Of a stretch of 64,000 bases of DNA, positions 7,390 to 16,237 are shown one piece after another (within the stretch, counting starts at the first letter, position 1; each line of letters opens with the position of its first letter). A program made the position numbers and the translations under genes. Source of the DNA: Xanthomonas sp. Leaf131 (lineage in GTDB: Bacteria > Pseudomonadota > Gammaproteobacteria > Xanthomonadales > Xanthomonadaceae); NCBI RefSeq assembly GCF_001423495.1, contig NZ_LMOG01000019.1, forward strand, positions 218,699 to 282,698, in the 5' to 3' direction. Below the pieces are notes generated by a model, which was not told where the DNA came from, made no database searches, and saw only the letters and a program-made list of their open reading frames with translations.

Positions 7390-8640
7390 ATGACCGGCGC
7401 GCGTGTGGACGTGGTGGTGATCGGTGCCGGCGCGATCGGTCTGGCCACCGCGCTTGCGCTCACCGATGCCGGTCGACAGGTACGCGTGCTCGATGCGGGT
7501 GCGCTTGGTGCGGCAACCTCGTATGGCAACTGCGGCACCATCACGCCCAGTCATGCGCCGCCGCTGGCCGCCCCGGGAATGCTTGCGCAGGCGTTGAAAT
7601 GGATGCTGACACCGGATGCGCCGCTGTATATCCCGCCGCGACTGGATCCTGCCCTGTGGCGTTGGTTGCTGCGGTTTGCGCGGCGTTGCAATGCACGCGA
7701 TTGGCAGGCCAGCGCGCACGCACGCGCCGCATTGTTACGTGATGCACGGCAACGCTTCGACACCTGGGTCGAACGCTATGCCCTGGACTGCGACTTCCGC
7801 AGCGACGGGCTGGACTACGTGTTCGGTGATGCGCGCCGCTTCGCCCACTACCGCGACGAGTGCGCCGTGCTCGCGCAATGGGGCATTCACGCAGAAGTGA
7901 TCGATGGCGCCGACTACGTGCGCCAGGATCCGGCATTCCGCGATGGCATCGCCGGTGCGATCCACTTTCCTGGCGATGCGCATCTGCGTCCGGAGCGCTA
8001 CACCGCCGAGTTGGCACGTGTACTGCGTGCGCGTGGCGCGGTGATCGACGAACACTGCCGCGTAGAGGCGGTAGTGCCCGAAACGCACGGTGCTTGCGTA
8101 CGCACCGCGCACGGCCAGTTGCATGCGCGCGAGGTGGTCATCGCCACCGGGCCGTGGTCGCCGGTGCTGGCTGCGCAACTGGGCTTGCGGCTGCCGGTGC
8201 AGGCCGGCAAAGGCTATTCGATTACCTATGCCGCGCCGCCACTGATGCCGCGTCGCCCGGTGGTATTGAAGGACCGCTGGGTGTTCGTGGTGCCATGGCG
8301 CGATCGATTACGCATCGGCAGCACGATGGAATTTTCCGGGCGCGATACGCAACTCAATCCCACCCGCCTGGCTGCATTGGAACGTGCAGCGGCCGACTAT
8401 CTGCACGCGCCGGCGGGTCCCGCCGTGATCGAACGGTGGTACGGATGGCGACCGATGACCTGGGATGACGTGCCGGTGTTGGGCGCAGTGCCGGGGCGTC
8501 CTCACGTCTGGCTCGCGGCAGGGCATGGCATGCTCGGCATCAGTATGAGCACTGCAAGCGGACAACTGATGGCCGATCTGATCACGGGCCGCGCACCTGC
8601 GCTGGACCCGCATCCTTACCGTGCGGAGCGATTCGCATGA
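7390..8640 (+). CDS. FAD-dependent D-amino-acid dehydrogenase-like oxidoreductase
   Basis: 416 aa of the DAO/DadA family, which deaminates D-amino acids (or related amines) and passes electrons to the respiratory chain. The N-terminal dinucleotide-binding motif is VVVIGAGAIGLATALAL. Further family marks are ATSYGNCGTITPSHAPPL, GKGYSITY, the WYGWRPMTWDDVPVLG segment and the closing GHGMLGISMS. Length suits the DadA small subunit. Its stop overlaps the next gene (gor) by 4 bases (ATGA), implying coupled translation. The exact substrate cannot be told from sequence. Confidence 0.85.
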   Translation: MTGARVDVVVIGAGAIGLATALALTDAGRQVRVLDAGALGAATSYGNCGTITPSHAPPLAAPGMLAQALKWMLTPDAPLYIPPRLDPALWRWLLRFARRCNARDWQASAHARAALLRDARQRFDTWVERYALDCDFRSDGLDYVFGDARRFAHYRDECAVLAQWGIHAEVIDGADYVRQDPAFRDGIAGAIHFPGDAHLRPERYTAELARVLRARGAVIDEHCRVEAVVPETHGACVRTAHGQLHAREVVIATGPWSPVLAAQLGLRLPVQAGKGYSITYAAPPLMPRRPVVLKDRWVFVVPWRDRLRIGSTMEFSGRDTQLNPTRLAALERAAADYLHAPAGPAVIERWYGWRPMTWDDVPVLGAVPGRPHVWLAAGHGMLGISMSTASGQLMADLITGRAPALDPHPYRAERFA

Positions 8641-10007
8641 GTGCCCGTTACGATTATGACGTGGTGATTCTGGGCGGCGGCTCCGGTGGATTGGCAGCGG
8701 CGTTTCGCGCTGCAAAACATGGCGCCCGCGTGGCGATCATGGAGCCGAACGAACTGGGCGGCACCTGCGTCAATCTGGGCTGCGTGCCGAAGAAAGCGAT
8801 GTGGCTGGCGGCCGATCTGGCCGGAAAAATCGAACTGGCAGGCGCGCTCGGTTTCGACGTGCCTCGCCCGACATTGGCATGGCAGGAACTGGTCACGCAT
8901 CGGCAGGGCTACATCGCCAATATCCATGCGAGTTACCGGCGCCGTCTCAACGAAGATGGCGTGGTCATGATTCCGCAACGCGGCGTGTTGCAGGACCGTC
9001 ATACCCTCATGGGGGGCGACGGTGTGCGGGTGACTGCCGAGCACATCGTCATTGCCACCGGTGCGCATCCGCTGCGTCCGGACGTGGAGGGTGCCGAACA
9101 TGGCGAAGTCTCCGACGATTTCTTCAATCTCTGCCATGCGCCCGCGCAGGTGGCGATTGTGGGGGGCGGCTATATCGCGGTGGAAATCGCCGGCTTGCTG
9201 CAGGCGCTGGGGAGTCGGGTGCATCTATTTGTGCAAGGCGAACGACTGCTGGAGCGCTTCGATGCCGAACTGACGCTGCAGCTGGCCGACAACCTGCGTC
9301 ATCTGGGCGTGCGCGTGCATTTCGGATTCCGTACGACCGGTCTGGAGCGCCACGGTGAAGGTGGCTTGCGCGTACATGGTCACCCCGCGCACACGAGCGA
9401 GCAGGGTAACGATGTGTTCGACAAGGTGTTCTTTGCCGTTGGCCGACGTGGCAATACCGCGGGGTTGGGGTTGGAGGCAGTGGGTGTCGAACTGGGCGAA
9501 AAAGGCGAAGTGGTCGTGGATGACGGCCAGACCACCAGCGTGCCGAATATCCATGCGATCGGCGATGTCGGCGGCAAGGTCGGGCTGACGCCGGTGGCGA
9601 TCGCAGCGGGGCGCAAGTTGATGGATCGCCTGTTCGGCAACGAGCCGAATGCGCGCATGGAGTACGAAGGCGTGCCGAGCGTGGTGTTCTCGCATCCGCC
9701 GCTGGGCCATGTCGGGCTGACCGAAGAGCAGGCGCGTGCGCGTCACGGTAATACGGTGCGCGTGTATCGCAGCAACTTCCGCCCGATGTTGCATGCACTT
9801 GCCGATTCGCCGCAGCGCAGCCTGTTCAAGCTGGTCTGTGCGGGCGAAGACGAGCGCGTGGTCGGCGTGCATCTATTGGGTGAGAGTGCCGACGAGATAC
9901 TGCAAGGGTTTGCAGTGGCGGTAAAGATGGGCGCGACCAAGCGCGACTTCGACGAGACCGTGGCGATTCATCCGACCTCGTCCGAAGAGATTGTGTTGAT
10001 GCATTGA
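8637..10007 (+). CDS. gor: Glutathione-disulfide reductase
   Basis: 456 aa NADPH-dependent flavoenzyme that reduces glutathione disulfide in the cytoplasm. The redox disulfide is Cys44/Cys49 in GGTCVNLGCVPKK, the spacing specific to this flavin disulfide reductase branch. FAD motif VVILGGGSGGLAAA opens the protein, the NADPH-fold motif IVGGGYIAVEIAG is near residue 175, and the dimer-interface active-site His lies in HPTSSEE close to the C-terminus. It overlaps the upstream dehydrogenase gene by 4 bases. Confidence 0.94.
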   Translation: MSARYDYDVVILGGGSGGLAAAFRAAKHGARVAIMEPNELGGTCVNLGCVPKKAMWLAADLAGKIELAGALGFDVPRPTLAWQELVTHRQGYIANIHASYRRRLNEDGVVMIPQRGVLQDRHTLMGGDGVRVTAEHIVIATGAHPLRPDVEGAEHGEVSDDFFNLCHAPAQVAIVGGGYIAVEIAGLLQALGSRVHLFVQGERLLERFDAELTLQLADNLRHLGVRVHFGFRTTGLERHGEGGLRVHGHPAHTSEQGNDVFDKVFFAVGRRGNTAGLGLEAVGVELGEKGEVVVDDGQTTSVPNIHAIGDVGGKVGLTPVAIAAGRKLMDRLFGNEPNARMEYEGVPSVVFSHPPLGHVGLTEEQARARHGNTVRVYRSNFRPMLHALADSPQRSLFKLVCAGEDERVVGVHLLGESADEILQGFAVAVKMGATKRDFDETVAIHPTSSEEIVLMH

Positions 10008-10060
10008 GCTGGTGATTGCGGCAGCTGTCGCAGCTGCGCGGACGAGAGCAGCAACTCAAA

Positions 10061-10249
10061 GCCCCTCTCCCCTCGGGAGAGGGGTTGGGGTGAGGGTCGG
10101 TATAAGCGATACAGCGGTCAACGTTGATCTGCAATGGTCAATATCTGTCGTATCTCATCCGGTGCTGCACGCTGTCTGCTTGCGCGTTTTGGCTGTGCGT
10201 GGCTTCGCCCGGACCCTCACCCCAACCCCTCTCCCGGCGGGAGAGGGGC
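10061..10249. repeat. Inverted pair of CCCCTCTCCC-type palindromic repeats
   Basis: Copy one (10061-10098) and copy two (10212-10249) are near-perfect reverse complements of each other. Each also carries its own stem (CCCCTCTCCC/GGGAGAGGGG). Related elements occur at 26765-26822 and 53602-53850. The 113-bp spacer shows no gene. They sit between gor and the ATL gene and could fold into a strong RNA stem that ends or limits read-through. Confidence 0.75.
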
Positions 10250-10278
10250 TCTTGATTGCTTAATGGCATCCTTGCGTG

Positions 10279-10692
10279 ATGTCCAAGCCTCGCCAAGCAA
10301 GTGTTCGTCCGTCTGCCAAGCCAGCTGCGCGTTCTGCGTCCAATGGTGCGGCGCTGGCGCTCTCCAGCGAGCAGGCACGGCTGCGCATTCTTGACGTGAT
10401 CCGTGCAATCCCTTCCGGCCAGGTGGCCGGCTACGGTGAAGTCGCAATGCGTGCCGGCCTTCCCGGTCGGGCGCGGCTGGTGGCGCGCGTGCTCAGCGGC
10501 AACGACGATCCGCAACTGCCTTGGCACCGCGTGTTGCGTAGCGATGGCCGGATCGCGTTGCCGGAAGGCTCGTCGGGCTATCGCGAACAGTGCGAGCGGC
10601 TGCGCTGCGAAGGCGTGCCGGTGGAGCGGGGGCGGGTGCGCCGTGCCAGTGCCGCGCAGACGCTGGATGCGGCCGTGTGGGGTCCTTCATAA
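10279..10692 (+). CDS. Alkyltransferase-like (ATL) DNA-damage binding protein
   Basis: 137 aa related to the DNA-binding domain of O6-methylguanine-DNA methyltransferase. The family motif PCHR is here PWHR (in DDPQLPWHRVLRSDGR), with Trp for the methyl-acceptor Cys, as in ATL proteins (for example fission-yeast Atl1). Such proteins bind alkylated guanine without repairing it and channel it to nucleotide excision repair. The helix segment IPSGQVAGYGEVAMRAGLPG matches the recognition region. The ATG at 10279 is preceded by an in-frame GTG at 10276. The first 30 residues are a basic, Ser/Ala-rich extension. Confidence 0.85.
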   Translation: MSKPRQASVRPSAKPAARSASNGAALALSSEQARLRILDVIRAIPSGQVAGYGEVAMRAGLPGRARLVARVLSGNDDPQLPWHRVLRSDGRIALPEGSSGYREQCERLRCEGVPVERGRVRRASAAQTLDAAVWGPS

Positions 10693-10732
10693 GCCTGCCG
10701 TTATGATGGTTGGCATTCCGAAGGATGCCGCC

Positions 10733-11440
10733 ATGCTGCCTCAACTGCCCCAATTGCCGCCCGTCACCAAAGCGCTGCTGATCGCCAATATCGGTCTGTT
10801 CCTGTTGCAGTGGGCGTTGGGCGATCTGGGCGCCGGCGTATTGCCGTCGGATGCCGCGCTGTCGTCGTTGATGTTGTGGCCGATCTCCAACGGCTTCGAT
10901 GCGTTCTCGCCCGGTGCCAGCTTCATGCCGTGGCAGCTGCTGACCTACGCGTTTCTGCATGGCGGTTTCAACCATCTGTTCTTCAACATGCTGGCGCTTT
11001 TCATGTTTGGCGCGGCGCTGGAACAGACCTGGGGTCAGAAGCGCTTTCTGACCTATTACCTGGTGTGTGTGGCCGGTGCCGGCGTGTGCCAGCTGCTGAT
11101 GGCCTGGTTCACCCAGAGCGGTGCGCCGGTGGTGGGCGCTTCGGGCGGTGTATTCGGCCTGTTGCTGGCGTACGGCATGCTGTTCCCCAATCAGCGGGTG
11201 ATGCTGCTGTTTCCGCCGATTCCGATGAAGGCGCGCACCTTCGTGATCGTGTTCGGTGCGATCGAACTGTTTCTGGGCGCCACCGGCTGGCAGCCGGGTG
11301 TGGCCCACTTCGCGCATCTGGGCGGCATGCTGTTCGGTTGGCTGATGATTCGCTACTGGCGCGGCCAGTCGCCGTTCGGCGGCAGCGGCGGCAAGGGTGG
11401 AAAAGGTGGTCGCAAGCCGCCGCTGCGCGTGGTGCGTTGA
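10733..11440 (+). CDS. Rhomboid family intramembrane serine protease
   Basis: 235 aa, six-helix membrane protease. Active-site Ser137 is in VVGASGGVFG and the paired His195 in AHFAHLGG; the HGGFNHLFFN motif of helix 2 is also present. Start chosen at the ATG at 10733 because AAGGA lies 7 bases upstream; earlier ATGs at 10703 and 10706 lack a site. The tail after the last helix is Gly/Lys-rich (GGSGGKGGKGG). It follows the ATL gene by 40 bp. Substrates are unknown. Confidence 0.9.
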   Translation: MLPQLPQLPPVTKALLIANIGLFLLQWALGDLGAGVLPSDAALSSLMLWPISNGFDAFSPGASFMPWQLLTYAFLHGGFNHLFFNMLALFMFGAALEQTWGQKRFLTYYLVCVAGAGVCQLLMAWFTQSGAPVVGASGGVFGLLLAYGMLFPNQRVMLLFPPIPMKARTFVIVFGAIELFLGATGWQPGVAHFAHLGGMLFGWLMIRYWRGQSPFGGSGGKGGKGGRKPPLRVVR

Positions 11441-11453
11441 GATAGTCGCTGAT

Positions 11454-11523
11454 GCGTAGGAGCGGCCCTGGCCGCGATGGGCGTTACCGATAACGCCCAT
11501 CGCGGCCAGGGCCGCTCCTACGC
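11454..11523. repeat. REP-like palindrome with perfect 33-bp arms
   Basis: Arms beginning GCGTAGGAGCGGCCCTGGCC and its exact complement are separated by only CCGA. It belongs to the GTAGGAGCG family seen again at 29914-29981, 39248-39570 and 45927-46046. It lies between convergent genes (rhomboid and M13 peptidase), a usual place for such elements. Confidence 0.85.
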
Positions 11524-11568
11524 AGGGCAGGGCGTGTTTCTGCGGGATGGAGAGCGCGCAACACAGAC

Positions 11569-11602
11569 AAAAAAAGAGCGCGGACTCCGCGCTCTTTTTT
11601 TT
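11569..11602. terminator. Bidirectional rho-independent terminator
   Basis: Stem GAGCGCGG/CCGCGCTC with a 3-nt loop, flanked by an A-run on the left and an eight-T run on the right. It ends the rhomboid transcript on the plus strand and the M13 peptidase transcript (stop at 11641) on the minus strand. Confidence 0.88.
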
Positions 11603-11640
11603 GCCAGTGACTGATTGCCAGTGACGACCTGGCGCTGAAA

Positions 11641-13653
11641 TCAGCGCCAGATCTTCAATTGCTCGGCATCCACGCGCTGCATCGGCTGGCCCGGCTTGCA
11701 GCTGAAGGCGGCACCGAACTCGGGCAGGTTGGACAGCGGGCCGTTGGTGCGCCACTGGCCCGGTGCATGGGTGTCGGCGCTGGCGCGCTGCACCGCTTCA
11801 TTGGGCGACAACTGCTGTGCCCACAGACCTGCCCAGGCAGTGAAGAAGGCCTGCTTGTCGGCCTCGGTGGCCGCCGGCTGCGCCTTGCTGAAAGCCTGCC
11901 ACGCCAGTTCGACACCGGCCAGGTCGGCCAGGTTTTCTTCCGCCGTCTGCGCGCCGTTGACCTTGGCGTTGGGAACGCCCGGATACGCATAGGCGGCGTA
12001 CTGATTGGCTACCTTGCCGGTCAGCAGCGTCCAGCTGGTCTTCTCGGCCGGTGTCCACCAGCTGCGCAATTCGCCCTTGGCATCCACCAGTGCGCCCTTG
12101 GCATCGATGGCGCGGGTGATCTCGTGTGCGACCAGTGCGCCGTAGGCACCGTACTGCGCGGCCGGCGTGCTGCCGGTGGTCAACACCGGTGCCTGCAACA
12201 CGGCGGCGGTGATGATCAGGCGGTTCTGTGCAACGTCATAGGCCACTGCCGGCTGCTGTGGCAGCACGTCCCAGCGACGGTCCGCATTGCCCTTGCCGAT
12301 GCGCTTCATTTCCTCGCGGTGACGCCAGGTCGAGGCGATCAGCATGTTGCCGCCGAAGCTACCGCGGCCCATCGGCTGCACGGTGTAGTCCAGATCGCGC
12401 CGCGGTGCGCCGACCTCGATCTTCATCGCCGACAGCTTGGCCTTGGCTTCGGCGATCACCTCGCCGTTGCCCCAGCCGGTGCGCTCCAGCGCGGCCAGCT
12501 GCGCGTCGCGCACCTGGTCGGCGATGGCTTCGGCCTGGCGGCGGGTGTCGCTGCTCAGGTAACGCGCCACGTACTCGCGACCCAGCATGGGGCCGGCGGC
12601 GACGTTGATCGCGTTCAGCACCAGCTCCCAGCGCTGCGGCGGCAGCGCTTCGCCACGCAGCAGGTTGCCGCGGAACTGCTGTTCGGCGTCGCGGAAGCTC
12701 TTGGACAGGTACGGCGCCATCGCATCGCCCACGCGCCAGCGCAGGTAGGCCTTCCACTGCTCGGGCTTGATGCTGACGATCATGCTGTCGAGCTGCTTGA
12801 ACATGGCCGGGTCGGCCATGGACACCAGATCGTCCTTGACGCCCTGCGCCTCCAGGAAGTCGGCCAGGCGCAGGTTCTTGTACTGCTTGGTCAGTTCCTT
12901 GGTGGCGATCGGGGCGTAGTTGTTGAACGGGTTGTTGATGCCCTGCACCGACTGCGCGCTACGCGCCAGCGCGGTTTCGATCTGCAGCACGGAGGCGGCA
13001 TCGGCTTCGAGCTTGTCGGCCGGGGTGCCGGTCAACGCCAGCATCTGCTTGACGTAACTGCGGTAGCGGCCCATCAGCGCCTGGGTGTCGGCGTCGGTGC
13101 GGGTGTAGAACGCCGGGTCCGGCAGGCCCATGCCGCCCTGCATGAAATACCCGATGTGGCGATCGAGCGCCTTCAGGTCCACGTCCGGGCCGAAGTTGAA
13201 GCCGACCGGGATGCCGACCTGATGCAGCGCGGCGATGGAAGCGGGCACATCCTTGGCTTTCTTGATCGCGTCGATGCGCGAGAGCAAGGGGGCGATGGGG
13301 TTGGAGCCGTCCTTTTCGACCGAGGCTTCGTCCAGGCCGCTGGCCCAGAAGTCGCCGAGCAGTTTCTGCACATTGCCCTGCGGGGCCTTCATCGAGGCGT
13401 CCAGCAACTCGCGCTGCTGCTGCAAGGCGCGCTCGGACAGCTGGCCCAGCGCGGTGACCGCGCCGACCTGCGGCACCGGGTTGCTCTTGAGCCAGCCGGC
13501 ATTGGCGTAGTCGTAGAAGTTGGTGCAGGCCGCCGATACGGCCGGTGCCTTGGGGGCCGCCTTCTTCTTGCGCGCGGCGTCGGCGTCGGGGGCGGACAGC
13601 AGCGTGATCAGGCTGAAGCCAAGAGCGAGGGCAAGCGGACGAATGGTGGGCAT
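11641..13653 (-). CDS. M13 peptidase family protein with defective zinc site (probable pseudoenzyme)
   Basis: 670 aa, exported (signal peptide about 1-26, ending DADA). It is full length for M13 (neprilysin/PepO) and aligns with the two neighbours, including NLADLAGVELAW and WRTNGPLSNLPEF near the end. The zinc motif HExxH is HEITR (residues 510-514): the second His is Arg (CGC where CAC would be His). The substrate-binding NAYY segment just before it is also missing (it reads QQPAVAYDVAQN). The third zinc ligand Glu in EENLADLAG is kept. The frame is intact, so it is not a decayed gene; it may have a binding or regulatory role. It lies 288 bp downstream of an active-looking paralogue. Confidence 0.88.
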   Translation of the reverse strand: MPTIRPLALALGFSLITLLSAPDADAARKKKAAPKAPAVSAACTNFYDYANAGWLKSNPVPQVGAVTALGQLSERALQQQRELLDASMKAPQGNVQKLLGDFWASGLDEASVEKDGSNPIAPLLSRIDAIKKAKDVPASIAALHQVGIPVGFNFGPDVDLKALDRHIGYFMQGGMGLPDPAFYTRTDADTQALMGRYRSYVKQMLALTGTPADKLEADAASVLQIETALARSAQSVQGINNPFNNYAPIATKELTKQYKNLRLADFLEAQGVKDDLVSMADPAMFKQLDSMIVSIKPEQWKAYLRWRVGDAMAPYLSKSFRDAEQQFRGNLLRGEALPPQRWELVLNAINVAAGPMLGREYVARYLSSDTRRQAEAIADQVRDAQLAALERTGWGNGEVIAEAKAKLSAMKIEVGAPRRDLDYTVQPMGRGSFGGNMLIASTWRHREEMKRIGKGNADRRWDVLPQQPAVAYDVAQNRLIITAAVLQAPVLTTGSTPAAQYGAYGALVAHEITRAIDAKGALVDAKGELRSWWTPAEKTSWTLLTGKVANQYAAYAYPGVPNAKVNGAQTAEENLADLAGVELAWQAFSKAQPAATEADKQAFFTAWAGLWAQQLSPNEAVQRASADTHAPGQWRTNGPLSNLPEFGAAFSCKPGQPMQRVDAEQLKIWR

Positions 13654-13760
13654 CGAGAAGAAGGGTGGCCAGATTGAAGTCGGCGGAGTTTAGCAAGGCT
13701 GCGTGCCGTGCAGGCGGGCGCGAGCTGCCGTTCGTCCTCGGTGCCGGCCGCTTGCATGAA

Positions 13761-13792
13761 CGCGACAGGCCCGCATGTGCGGGCCTGTCGCG
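13761..13792. terminator. Strong GC stem-loop between M13 genes
   Basis: Perfect 15-bp stem (arms CGCGACAGGCCCGCA and its complement) with a 2-nt core, 49 bp beyond the stop of the middle M13 gene. There is no good T-run, so it may be a weak or Rho-assisted terminator, or a processing hairpin. Confidence 0.5.
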
Positions 13793-13841
13793 TGTTGCCA
13801 TGGTGCTGGAAGCGCTTGCAGCAGGTTCAGCCCATCAGCAC

Positions 13842-15944
13842 TTACCAGATCACCACGCGGTCTTTCTCAGGCCGCACCATCGCATCGCCTGGCTTGCACG
13901 CGAACGCGGTGGCGAACTGCGGCATGTTCGAAGGAGACGCAATGGCGCGCAGTCTGCTGGGCGCGTGTGGGTCCGAGGCCAGGTAGACCATCTGCTGTTG
14001 TTCGCGCGCGCGCTGGCGCCAGCTCCGCGCAAAAGCAAGAAAGAAGCGTTGGTCGGGACTGTAGCCGTCGACCGCTTTTGCCCGTTCGGGGTGCTGCTGC
14101 AGCGCGGTTTGCAAGGCGTCGTAGGCGACGTTAGTGCCGCCCAGGTCGGCGATGTTTTCGCCAAGGGTGAGTTTGCCATTGACGTGCAGCGTCGGGTGGT
14201 CTGGCAGGGGTGTATAGGCGTCGAACTGTTTGACCAACTGCTCGCTGCGCTGTTCGAACTTGCGTCGATCCTCGGCCGTCCACCAGTTGACGTTGTTGCC
14301 TGCCCCATCGAACTGGCTGCCCTGGTCGTCGAAACCATGGGTCGCCTCGTGGCCGATCACCGCGCCAATGCCGCCGTAATTCAGCGCATCGTCGGCGTTG
14401 GCGTCGAAATACGGTGGCTGCAGGATCGCCGCGGGGAAGTTGATGGAATTAGTACTGGTGTCGTAATACGCGTTGACGGTCTGTGGGGTCATCTGCCAAC
14501 GCTTGCGATCAGTCGGTTTGCCGATCTGTGCAATGTCGTAGCGGTAGTTGAATTTGTTCGCGGCCTGCAGATTGCGGTAGTACGCGCCTGGCACGATCTC
14601 CAGCCCGGACCAGTCGCGCCAGGTCTCCGGGTAGCCGATCTTGGGCAGGAAGGTGTTCCACTTGGCGATCGCCTTGGCCTTGGTTTCCGCACTCATCCAG
14701 TCAACGTTCTCGATGCGCGTCTTGAGCGCGGCGCGGACGTTGTCCACCAACTCGCTGGCACGCTGTTTGGCCTCGGGCGTAAACACTTTGGCGACGTAGA
14801 GTTGACCCACGCCTTCGCCCATTGCGCCATTGACCGCGCGCAGGACGCGCTTCCAGCGCGGCAGTTGCTCTGGTTGCCCGGAGAGCGTCTTGCCGTAGAA
14901 GGCGAAGCGATTGTCGACAAAGGCCTTACTGAGCTGCGCGGATGCCTCATCGATCGCATGAAAGCGCAGGTAAGCCTGCCACTGCGCAATCGGCGCGTTG
15001 GCCAGTTCGTGATCGAACGCAGCGAAAAAGCGCGGCTGCGCCAGCGAGAAACCCTTGCCGACGTCCACGCCCTGGGTAGCGAAGAAGTCTTTCCACGGAA
15101 AATGCGGCGTGAGCTTGTCCGCCTCGGCAAGACTGACCAGGTGATACTGGTTCTTGGGCTCACGCGCATCTACCGGCTTCAGCGACGCGACAGCCAGGCG
15201 GGTTTCGAGCGCCAGTACATCCTTTGCCTGCGTTTTTGCCACATCGGCGGAACTGCCGGTGAGTTCGAACGACTTGGCGATATAGGCAAGATAGGCGGTG
15301 CGGATGGATGCGTGCTCTGCGTCGCTGTAGTAGTCCTTGGTTGGCAGGCCCAGGCCGCTTTCCTGGGTAAACGCAATCTGCATGTCGGCATGATGGAAGT
15401 CTGCGCCGGCCCCGAAATTGAACACCTGGGCATCGCCTTCGCCGTGGCGGCTGATGATGTAACCGGCGACATCCTGGCCGGACTTCAACGCGGCAATGGT
15501 CTCCAGTTGTGGCTGGATCGGCTGGGCGCCAGCCGCTTCGATGGCGGCGTCGTCCATGCCGGAGGCGTAGAGCGTACCGATCTTCTGCGCCAGCGAATCT
15601 GTCTGCTTACCCGACTGCGTCGCGGCAGTTTCAAGAATGTTGCGCTGGATCGCCATGCTTTTTTCGGACAGGATCTCGTCCACGCCCCAACTGGTATGGT
15701 CGGGTGGAATCGGATTGGCGGTTGCCCAGCTGCCATTGACGAACTCGTCCAGGTTTTGACAGGCGCTGTCTGCAGGACCCAGTTCACTGATGTCGAACGC
15801 AGGCTTTGCCGCAGCTGCGGTTGCCGCTGCAGGTGTCGGGGCGGCCGCGCTTGCCGGCGCATTGCTGCCGTCGGCATCGCGCTTGCAGCCCGCCAGGGCC
15901 ACAACCAGTGCCAGAGCGAGCGTAGAGATCTTGATCGGTGACAT
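13842..15944 (-). CDS. M13 family zinc metallopeptidase, lipoprotein
   Basis: 700 aa when started at the ATG at 15944, which gives a clean lipoprotein signal (MSPIKISTLALALVVALAGC, lipid Cys20). Zinc site HEATH at residues 532-536 with Glu533 catalytic; third ligand in GENIADLGG; substrate motif VNAYYDTSTNSINFPAAIL; terminal CKPGDAMVRPEKDRVVIW. It should be an active periplasmic/outer-membrane endopeptidase of the neprilysin/PepO type. It is the middle gene of three tandem paralogues. A longer frame reaching 16145 would hide the lipobox. Confidence 0.92.
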   Translation of the reverse strand: MSPIKISTLALALVVALAGCKRDADGSNAPASAAAPTPAAATAAAAKPAFDISELGPADSACQNLDEFVNGSWATANPIPPDHTSWGVDEILSEKSMAIQRNILETAATQSGKQTDSLAQKIGTLYASGMDDAAIEAAGAQPIQPQLETIAALKSGQDVAGYIISRHGEGDAQVFNFGAGADFHHADMQIAFTQESGLGLPTKDYYSDAEHASIRTAYLAYIAKSFELTGSSADVAKTQAKDVLALETRLAVASLKPVDAREPKNQYHLVSLAEADKLTPHFPWKDFFATQGVDVGKGFSLAQPRFFAAFDHELANAPIAQWQAYLRFHAIDEASAQLSKAFVDNRFAFYGKTLSGQPEQLPRWKRVLRAVNGAMGEGVGQLYVAKVFTPEAKQRASELVDNVRAALKTRIENVDWMSAETKAKAIAKWNTFLPKIGYPETWRDWSGLEIVPGAYYRNLQAANKFNYRYDIAQIGKPTDRKRWQMTPQTVNAYYDTSTNSINFPAAILQPPYFDANADDALNYGGIGAVIGHEATHGFDDQGSQFDGAGNNVNWWTAEDRRKFEQRSEQLVKQFDAYTPLPDHPTLHVNGKLTLGENIADLGGTNVAYDALQTALQQHPERAKAVDGYSPDQRFFLAFARSWRQRAREQQQMVYLASDPHAPSRLRAIASPSNMPQFATAFACKPGDAMVRPEKDRVVIW

Positions 15945-16174
15945 GGAAAGCTCAGTCGCGTGATTAGGACACCGAGCATAAGCGGGCGCGGCCTTGCGAG
16001 CGCAGGCGTTGAGCTTTTTTGAGGCTTGTGTGCGGATGGCGTTGTGGATGCGGGCCAGGTTGCGTGCAATGCGCAGCGATTGCGACGGATGACTACGACC
16101 CTGCCGATGGAAGTAAATGTTCAGGCAATCGCGATTTGCACACATCGCGTATCAGGGGAACGCGAAACCCCAAA

Positions 16175-16208
16175 CAAAAACGGGCGACGATCAACCGATC
16201 GCCGCCCG
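16175..16208 (-). terminator. Terminator of the first M13 gene
   Basis: On the minus strand a 12-bp stem (one mismatch) with loop GGTT is followed by TTTTTGTTT, 30 bp after the stop at 16238. This suggests the upstream M13 gene is transcribed separately from the next. Confidence 0.75.
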
Positions 16209-16237
16209 CGTTGTTTACTGTTTTCTTGCGATCACGA

